Positions 34,101 to 44,800 of a stretch of DNA of 64,000 nucleotides are shown one piece after another. Within the stretch, counting starts at the first letter, position 1; the number at the start of each line of letters is the position of its first letter. Origin of the DNA: Candidula unifasciata (Eukaryota; Mollusca; Gastropoda; Stylommatophora; Geomitridae). Where the stretch lies: contig CAJHNH020000198.1 of NCBI GenBank assembly GCA_905116865.2, forward strand, positions 1-64,000, read 5' to 3'. The notes below the pieces were generated by a model, which worked only from the letters and a program-made list of their open reading frames with translations, did no database searches and was not told the origin of the DNA. Position numbers and translations under genes: made by a program.

Positions 34101-37100
34101 CTTTACTTATATATTAACATAATCCTCAATATCGTCAAGAGAGCTGTTCCAGGCAACCAGAGATCGTGATCAGTGGAGACGCATGAGCGCTTATGGCAGT
34201 TGGCAGGGCACATGATGATGATGATAAATCCTCGCTGTGAGGTTTCCAGGCAGTAAGCTGGTGGAAAAGTAGGGGTAGGGGGAACCACTGCTCCACACCC
34301 ACCCAAAAAACATGTCATAAAAATGGACTTATCAGAGGTGTTTCCTTTGAATTTGGAGCGCATCTGCCTGAGAGATGAGGAATCAACAGTCTGCAATTCA
34401 CAAAAGCCAGATCTGCAAAACAGACATGTATGCAGGTTCTGGAATAAGACTTAAGTTTAGAAGTGGATAAACAACAAGAACTTTATGTCAGAAATCTAAT
34501 CATGTCCCCCTATCTGTTGACATGTAAAAATCACTGACCGGATATCAGACAATTACCATACATATTGACCTTATTCCACAAGTATACTGAATAATCGAGC
34601 CAGTCGTTAAACTATATAGATCAGCCAATCAAATACTTAAGTTACCCAGCCAATCATAAATCAGCTCTTTCACAGATCTGACTAAACCAGCCAATCATAA
34701 ATCAGCTATGTTCACAGATCTGACTAAACCAGGAAATTATAAATCAACTAAGTTCACAGACCTGACTAAACCAACCAATCATAAATCAGCTATGTTCACA
34801 GATCTGACTAAACCAGCCAATCATAAATCAACTAAGTTCACAGACCTGACTAAACCAACCAATCATAAATCAGCTATGTTCACAGACCTGACTAAACCAG
34901 CCAATCATAAATCAGCTACGTTCACAGACCTGACTAAACCAGTCAATCATAAATGAGCTTCACCGACCTGACAACCAGCCAATTATAAATCAGCTACGTT
35001 CACAGACCTGACTGAACCAGCCAATCATAAATCAGCTATGTTCACAGAGCTGACTAAACCAGCCAATCAGAAGTCAGCGATATTCACAGACCTGACTAAA
35101 CCAACCAATCAGTAATCAAATGGATGGCCAGCTACCTGATGAAACCAGCCAGTAGGAATAAAGAGCATCTCTCCTGGCATTTGATCAACTTCCAAATACT
35201 TCAGTTTCTTCAACTTCCGTTTCATCTGATCCGTCTCTACATATGTGTCATACTTGCTGAAAACAACAAACAACATATAAGGTACAATGAAATTCATCAT
35301 AACGGCTTGATAAAAACATGAAACGTTTTACTGGCAGACGATGCATAATTAAACAAGGCAAAGACAAGGGGCATAATTAAACGAAGCAAAGTGACAACAC
35401 GTACTTGGAACTGTTGGACATGGCTGTCAGTTCCTTCTGAGGTCTCGCCCTCCCCCCCCCCCCCCCCCATTTTGTAGCTGTTTGTAAATATATGAGGAAG
35501 AGGAAGGCCAAAGAGAAGATGGGTGAGGGGTGATCTCCAGATTGAAGGATGTGACGGATGATCTCCAGATGGGTGCAGGATGTGGCGGATGATCTCCAGA
35601 TGGGTGCAGGATGTGGCGGATGATCTCCTGATAGGAGCAGGATGTGACGGATGATCTCCTGATAGGAGCAGGATGTGATGGATGATCTCCAGATGGGTGC
35701 AGGATGTGGCGGATGATCTCCTGATAGGAGCAGGATGTGACGGATGATCTCCAGATGGGTGCAAGATGTGATGGATGATCTCCAGATGGGTGCAGGATGT
35801 GGCGGATGATCTCCAGATGGGTGCAGGATGTGACGGATGATCTCTAGATGGGTGCAGGATATGGCGGATGATCTCCAGATGGGTACATAATGTGGCGGAT
35901 GATCTCCAGATGGGTGCAGGATGAGGCGGATGATCTCCAGATGGGTACAGGATGTGGCGGATGATCTCCAGATGGGTGCAGGATGTGGCAGATGATCTCC
36001 AGATGGGTGCAGGATATGGCGGATGATCTCCAGATGGGTGCAGGATGTGGCGGATGATCTCATGATAGGAGCAGGATGTGGCGGATGATCTCCAGATGGG
36101 TGCAGGATGTGGCGGATGATCTCCAGATGGGTGCAGGATGTGACGGATGATCTCCAGATGGGTGCAGGATGTGGCGGATGATCTCCAGATGGGTGAAGGA
36201 TGTGACGGATCTTCTCTAGATGGGTGCAGGATGTGGCGGATGATCTCCAGATGGGTGCAGGATATGGCGGATGATCTCCAGATGGGTGCTGGATGTGGGG
36301 GATGATCTCCTGATAGGAGCAGGATGTGGGGGATGATCTCCAGATGGGTGCAGGATGTGGCGGATGATCTCCAGATGGGTGCTGGATGTGAGGGATGATT
36401 TCCAGATGGGTGCAGGATGTGGCGGATGATCTCCAGATGGGTGCAGGATGTGGCGGATGATCTCCAGATGGGTGCTGGATGTGAGGGATGATTTCCAGAT
36501 GGGTGCAGGATGTGGCGGATGATCTCCAGATGGGTGCAGGATGTGGCGGATGATCTCCAGATGGGTGCAGGAAGTGGCAGATGATCTCCTGATGGGAGAA
36601 GGATGTTGTGGATGATCTCCAGATGGGTGCAGGATGTGGCGGATGATCTCCTGATGGGTGCAGGATGTGGCGGATGATCTCCTGATGGGAGAAGGATGTT
36701 GTGGATGATCTCCAGATGGGTGCAGGATGTGACGGATGATCTCCAGATGGGTGCAGGATGTGGCGGATGATCTCTAGATGGGTGACGGATCTTCTCTAGA
36801 TGGGTGCAGGATGTGGCGGATGATCTCCAGATGGGTGCAGGATATGGCGGATGATCTCCAGATGGGTGCTGGATGTGGGGGATGATCTCCTGATAGGAGC
36901 AGGATGTGGGGGATGATCTCCAGATGGGTGCAGGATGTGGCGGATGATCTCCAGATGGGTGCTGGATGTGAGGGATGATTTCCAGATGGGTGCAGGATGT
37001 GGCGGATGATCTCCAGATGGGTGCAGGATGTGGCGGATGATCTCCAGATGGGTGCAGGAAGTGGCAGATGATCTCCTGATGGGAGAAGGATGTTGTGGAT

Positions 37101-40100
37101 GATCTCCAGATGGGTGCAGGATGTGGCGGATGATCTCCTGATGGGTGCAGGATGTGGCGGATGATCTCCTGATGGGAGAAGGATGTTGTGGATGATCTCC
37201 AGATGGGTGCAGGATGTGGCGGATGATCTCCAGATGGGTGTATCTGAAGTGGGACATCTTGCTTGTGTTTGAGAAACTTTCTGAAAAGTTGTTATGGGAG
37301 CAAGGTTCTGCAAAGGACAGGCTACTGACTGACTGATTGTATGTGTACGTTGAAAAAGGGGGTGTGGCCTTCCTTTATTCATATACAGAAACTGTCATTG
37401 AAAATATTTGTGTATATATTTCATATTATTTCAAGTATATACAAAAATATGATCCCTGGCGCTGATTTTTTCCTGGTTTTATGTACCACTACGCATTATG
37501 GGCCTTTTTGTTGTTTGGGTATCTTTTATTTTTCCTTCAGCGTAATTAAACGCTGCAATTTACAGCCAATAACTTTTGAGTAGGAATTTTAGCCTCTCTA
37601 CACTTTGATTCATCACCTGGCTGTCGTAACCCCGACATAACCCTAGGGATTCAGAGTGTACCCCACACCTGCCCATGAGGTATCCCACAGGCCAGCTGAG
37701 CAAAAGCGTGCCTTACACCTCCTGTTGGCAGAATTTACCCGGGGCCATGCGGTGCTATAGTACAGAGAGGCGGCCGCCTCAGGTAGCACAGTAAGGGAAT
37801 GGCGTAAGCAGTAAAATCAAAATATCACTGACAATATGATATTAAAAAAGATAATACTAGTTATAATACTCATCTACCCAAAAGGTACACTAGATAATAA
37901 TAACAATAATAATGTAAAACACAAAACAAAAATACACACCACTGATATTAATCTTCTTCTTCTTCTTTTGTCAATATCTGCTTATGCCGCTAGGTGTCAC
38001 AGTTCATCAGACGATCGGTAGCAGAGCCAGGGCGTGCTCAGTCACTTGAGATGCTGTGATGTTATGCAGTCTCAAGGTTTCAGTGACTCCTTCAGTCCAT
38101 ATCCTTCATGGTCTTCCCCTGCCTCTTGGAGTTTAGATTTTCAGGTTGTACGCTCTTGCTGCTGGATTCGTTGGTTGCATTCTCATTAGATGGCCAAACC
38201 ATTTCATTCTTTGTTTCTCAATAAATTTGATGATGAGTGTTGTTCCAAAATTTCTTGTGATCACGTCATTTCTTACTTGATCTCTTCTGGTTTTATTTAC
38301 AACCTTTCTCAAACATTTCATCTCACAGGTGGTTAGTTTTCTCTTGTGTTCTTTTCTCAATGTCCAAGTACTGATAATAATAATACTAATGTATAAAAAG
38401 ACACTACATACAATAATAATTGAGTAGAAAAGACACTTTAATATGTATTACTCAAATACAAAAAGATAGCTGATAATCATAACAGCGTACAAAAATAAAA
38501 GACACTTGATAATAATCACGTGTACAAAAGAAACCAGAAACATGTATCACGAGTGAGTTTCGTTACCTATTATATTTCTGACACTCCAAAGGAAACCCAC
38601 ATGTGGCATCTTGGTGGACACTCAGAAGCCCGTCCTGGCCAGGAAGCAGCAGCTGAACACAGAAAGCATAAACTTGAGTCAGTCAAAGTACAGGAACAGA
38701 CTCCAGGGAGTCAGAGACAATGACCCGCCTGTTGGAAATGGGTAATCAACGAGGACAAGCAGGCAGGAACCAGGTGTGCAGGGCAAAGAAAGAGCAGATA
38801 TGCCAGTCAACTCCTACCCGGTATGTGGAACATAGAGACACGGAGATGGCTGCTGAATCTGAGGACGAAGTGCGAACGGGTCAGACCGATATAGATGTTG
38901 ATATAGATAAGAAGTAACAAACAGACCTGAGAACTTGGTAACAAACAAAACTGTTGGAAAAAGAGGAAAAGGAAGTCAATTGTGTATTCTTTACAGGATG
39001 TTGCAGAACCAATCCCAGCATTCGTTGGCTGTTTTGGTGTGACCAAGCAATTTTTATGTTCTTTGGTTTGCCATTTAAAAAAAACAAAACTCTAATGTCA
39101 AATCAGTTCTGCTGTACGGAGCAGAAACATAAAGAACAAGTAAAATAACTACCAATAAAATACAAACATTCATTAACTGGTGCCTGCACAGAACAGAGGG
39201 AACTAAATGATATCACAGAATCATGCCAAGTCTTGAGAGAGACATACACTGAGTAAACAAAATAACTAGAAGGGCTTTAAACTGGAACACACAAGGGTAT
39301 AGAAATAAAGGTGGACTAATCATATGCACAAAGGGACTAGAGAGTGAAATTAAACAGATGGGGAGGACATGGGGTGAGCTGCATGTGACAGCAAAGGATA
39401 GAACATCTTGGAGTCAGTTGGCTGAGGGCCTATCCTCCACTGGAGATCAAGGGCAGATGAAAAAAGAGTTTGCCTGCAATTGGAAGACAAAGAGATAAAT
39501 AGCTGGATGGCTTGGCCATATGGATGTGACCAGAGAAGAACACTGACCTGATCGGCTATTTTGTGGGTCAGTGCACCATAACCCCTTTAATATGCATGGG
39601 AGGATGCTCAGTTACTATTGTAGCATGTCACATGATGAGCAGATGCTAGCAGCTGACAAAACTCTGGCCATCTGGTCAATCCATCTGGCTGTTTATCTCT
39701 TTGTCTTACCCATGCTCTTTTCCCCACCAATCTTGCCAGTTGTCGCCAAGTTCTCCAGTCCTTCTCATTTGTCCGAAAAACACAGGCCGCCTACATCTAA
39801 TTTCTCTATCAGTTTATCGGGTTCTTTCCCAATAACTCCCCCCAGGATGACATCACAGGACAGTCAAATATGTTCCAGGGTGGTAAGGGCGGGTTTTCCG
39901 GCTTTCTGATGCTTTTAACGACCCCAAAACATCTAGAACTGGGCCTAACCCCAACCCATCTATGTCCCAAGAGAAAGTGCAGCCTAGATCTCACGACTGC
40001 AAGCAGCCTATCTACCACCCCCTAAAATATTTGACTGTCTGTTTGGGGGGAAATATTGGATAGAACCGTTTACGGTTTTCATTTGTCTCAAGGATAACTA

Positions 40101-41815
40101 CTGGTTTTCCACCCTGATTTATTGATTTCAGAGTCAATATCATAACACATCGGGCATACCCAGAGGTGTTTCATCTCCCATAGTAAATATCTTAAGATGT
40201 AGATGCTAACTGTTGCAGAAGCACACTGATTATAACACATTGTTCTCTTCATCTCATACATCCCTTCTTGCCCGATGGACACCTAGTTCATCATTCCCAT
40301 ATTCTTACACAAGCTATTTCATCTAAGCCTATGTCTTCTACCAGCATTCATTCCCAAATGCTCTTTATAATGTCTCCTTTGTCCAGTGCAAGTGTTCCTG
40401 TAGCTATCACTTTTGCAGCCACACAATCTGCTCTTTCATTTCCTTGCACTCCTGCATGTGTTTTTTTTCTTCTTTAAATTTTCAATTATTCCATTATATG
40501 CTTTGCATGTTAAAAACCATACCTGAGTAAATATTTTGTATCTTGTCTTTGCATACTGTAATGATAATGAAAAGCACATATATGGACAACATCTTTCACT
40601 GCTCACCTTCCACCGCTTCTGTCCACTGAAGACCGCATTGGTGCCTGTCCAGTTGTAAGGGTCAATGTGTAGGGTGGACCTGGAATAGGACGTCCCCCAC
40701 AGGAGCAGGCAGTCCCAGGGTCGGATCTCTTTAGGAAAGAGATTGAAGAAATCCTCTCTGGTGTATATCTGAACAGAAAAAGTTAACTGCTGTAGAAGTA
40801 GTTGTAATTTAAACAAGGATATCCTGTTCAACTCATCTATGCAACAGTTGGGTTCCCAGGATTGGATCTCTCAAACAAGATGTTGAAGAAAACAACCTTG
40901 GTGTGATATGAGCAAAAAATGTCAAAGATTGTAGTAGCTGAAAAAAGTATGCATATGAAGTAAAAACAGAAAAATATGGATGGCAAATGCATAAATTTAA
41001 ATACACATGCACTCACACAAACATGCATAGGTACTGCGTACACACATACATTCATGAACAAACATGCATACAGACAAAGACATACATACAAGCACAGAAG
41101 AAGATGAGGAAGAAGAAGAAAAAGAAGACGATGACTAAGAGGAAGAAAAAGACGAAGAAGAAACTTAACTATCACCTTTAAAGAGATATTTTTGAAGCGG
41201 TGTGAGTGCAAATGAGGAGGAAAGATAATAGTCAGAGAAAAATGAATAATACCCCTGACTAATATAGAAGTTTGAGTGTAAGTAAGAAATAAAAAGAGAA
41301 GAACTACAGAACTCTTTAGAAACTTTGGCTATCTTCCGAATAACGGTCCCAAATGATCAAAGCAGAAAATATACCCTAACAGGGCCTCAGTCACGTGTCA
41401 ATTGCCCACTTCTGCCGACTCAAATTACGAGCTTCCGGCGACTTCCGCCACCGCCGAGAGTATCCCCCTGCTGCTCATGCGGCATGGATTGGGGTTAAAC
41501 TAGATGGCTAGGACTCACGAGCAGAAGCTACCGCATTTTCTGCAGCTGCCTTCATTTTATTTGCTCGTGAGTCCTAGCCATCTAGTTTAACCCAAATCCA
41601 CGCCGCCTCAGCGGCGTGGGGGCACCCGGCGGGGGATACTCTCGGCGGTGGGGGAAGTCGGCGGAAGCTCGCAATTCTGCGGCGGTGGTATAGTCCCCGG
41701 AAGTACGCAACTGACACGTGACTGAGGCCCTGTTAGGGTATATTTTCTGCCTTGATAATTTGGGACCGTTATTCAGAAGATAGCCAAAACTTTAATAAAA
41801 TAAGAAAAGACCAAA

Positions 41816-41846
<31 letters not shown>

Positions 41847-44800
41847 CATGCAGAACACAGACATGCTCACAGTCTCCAAAACCTGGGCCCGCAGCTCAGG
41901 ATACTGTGCCAGAAAAACCTCGTCTTGTAAATAAGTCCACGACCTGTGGCTGCTCACGTTGATGTGGTCCAGAAAGATTCCCAGCGGCACCGAGTAGCCT
42001 TCTCGATCTTTGCCATAGTCAGACTGGTTTAACTTCGGACGAGAAAACAACAACAAAAGTATCAGGTATCAAAAGGTTGGTGCACCAAAAAGAAACAGGG
42101 ACAGGCCAGTATCTAAACTTCCAGTTTTGTACCCATTCAATGTAAACATGGCCTAGTAAGAAGCTTGTTTAACCATGCCAGAAAGATTGGCACCAAAGAT
42201 AAACTGGCAGCAGAAAATGAAACTCTCAATGCAACTCTACTTCTTAAGGGGTACCCCCCAGGATTCATTGCATGTTTTGCACCCAGCCAACTCAAACCCC
42301 AAACAAAATTACAGTGCTCAAAGTACAAGTATTTATCCAAGTAACTTATCGAGTGGATGACATGCAGCATCTGCAGGACCGACTAAAAACAGCTGGTGGC
42401 CAAACATTCTTTGTCGCTGTTCCAGTAGTGAGGTACAAGACTACTTCCATTCCAACCCTTGCTATTAACCCTCTGGAGATGACGCGGCCGAACTATCGGC
42501 TCAACACAAAGTAGCCAGAAGTACGGCTGGACCGAACAGTCGCCCCTGTGTAATAAAAGCCTTGATATTGGCTGGCAGGTTTTCGCACCAGCCAATCAGA
42601 CTCCACTCATCTCTCTGGTTGGCCTTCTCTTTCCAGTCGGTGACACCAAGTGTTTGCAGGTCTGTCTGGACATTATCTCTCCATCTTATTTTTGGCCTGC
42701 CTCGTGGTCTACGACCATTTATCGCCCTTGTGTATACAGTTTTTACTTCTCTGTCATCTGACATTCTCTCAATATGCCCCAACCATTTTAGTCTATTAGC
42801 TCTTGTGATGCCAGTGATCAATGGTGATTTATACAGATTATGAATTTCGTTGTTGCTTCTCACTCTCCATTCACCGCTGTTTGCATCTTTGATGGGTTCA
42901 AAGATTGGTCTTGAGACTCTGTTTTCGAAAACCTGTAATAAAGCTTCATCTCTTTTAGTTGTGCTCCAAGTTTCAGAGAAATATAAAAGCCAACAACATA
43001 ATATTTTCAAAAACCTCTTTTATAACTACTTGTGAATGATCTGGAAAACCTAGGATATGATTAATCTGTAATCTTAATCAGTAAATGTAAACTCCCAGAG
43101 GAAAGCAATATGCAAAAAAAAAAAAAAAGTTCAATTAAGAACGCATCATCTATTTATTACAGACACTGACAAGAAGAACAAGTAGCAGAAGATGAAAATA
43201 GCAACAGAAGAATGAGAAGAAGAAGCAGAAAACAACAAGAAGAAACAGAAGGAGAAGTAGTATAAGAGAGAGTACCAGAATCAGTGATACTTTTGTAGCA
43301 GTGGTGGTAAAAGAAGAATAAGAAGAGGTAGAGGAGGAAGAAGAAGAAGAAGAAGAAGAAAAGGAAGGAGGAGAAGGGAAAAAAATACTGTGTATCGCAA
43401 AATTGTTACCTACAATATTGTACGTCATCATAGCCACTCTGGCCTCCCCGTATTTGGCCTTCAATGTCTTTGCAGACCAATTTGCAGCTGGCCATGTCGG
43501 AATAACATCCGTGATAATGACAGGCCTGAAGGAAAACTGATGCGTTAAATTGTATATTTTCATATACAGTTATTTAAATATCTAATTTGTAATTTGTGAA
43601 TCTGCCAATCAGTTGTGTGGCTGACACATACAAAAAGATGAATAAATCCGCCAATATTTACTAAACAAAATGACAAGGACATATTTGCTTTGACGAACAC
43701 CTACCGTTAAAAGTCTAAATAATATGATATTATGCTCATTTATTTATTTATAGATTTTGGAGGTGCCTAGTTGACCATGTTCTTAGTGCACCTGTTTCCA
43801 AAGTGAGGCGCAAACGCCATTTGGAGGTGACAGGTCTATCTATCTATCTATCTATTTATCTTCTTTCACCCCACCAGGACATCACACAAGCGATAAACAC
43901 CCGATGACACAGAGTGCCACCATGTGGATAAGGATCACTCGTGGAGAGGTCCCAGAAACGGCGTTCAGCCATTAGACCATATTTATGGCCGGGCTATATT
44001 GCGGCCCCTGGCAAAAGCCAGAGTAGGGCTTCAAATAACGAAAAATTGCATCCCGCAAAGGGATGACAAGATATATAATAATAATAACAGTCACTAAGGT
44101 GACCGGTTGGATCCCAACATGGTAAGTTTTTTACACAGATATGAAGAGGAAAAACAAAACAATCTGAAAGCTCTATAACTCAGACATAGATATTCTTTTT
44201 TCAAGTGATATCCAAAACTCAGACAAAGAGTGCGTTTTATGTCTGGACACAAGAGTGACATCAAAAGATAACCTGACCAGCTTTTCTTGTTCATGATAAT
44301 CAAGTACATATGATGTTATATCTTCCGAGAAAGGATTATCTTCCCTTGCTTCTATGAGGTTCCTCATTATAAGGGAAATAATTAACAAAGTTCTCAGCTT
44401 CTTCTTTACATCCTCTTTTACTGCTTTGGGTGTCGAGGGAGACATAAGGTCCTGCTTCCTGCTATCCTGGCTGCTACGACCAAAGACACGTCGTAGTGCT
44501 GTAGAGTTTATCAGATGTTATCTTCCCATCTCTACGTCCCTCTCTTTGATCAGTCCATTGATATCTCAGTGTATCTGATGTACCGTTATTAAATCAACTG
44601 CCGGCTTGCTAGGCCTGTCGTAACCTCACCAGAACCCCGTTGGCCAGAACCTTTCAGGAAGACCCAGGATGGCCTTCATGGCAACTGTAACGGTCCCGTG
44701 GCACAAGGTCACACCCCAGTTCTTAGCTACCACCTTATCAATGTTGATTTGTTACATTGAGTATCACTTGTACCTGTTAGAGTTGAAAGCATCACTTGCA

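Noticed and set aside
35297..37382. Minus-strand frames of 155-228 codons (HPSGDHP, IWRSSATSC)
   Set aside because: Products of the 31-bp array in the JmjC intron. Several frames are open at once and have no start or splice context.
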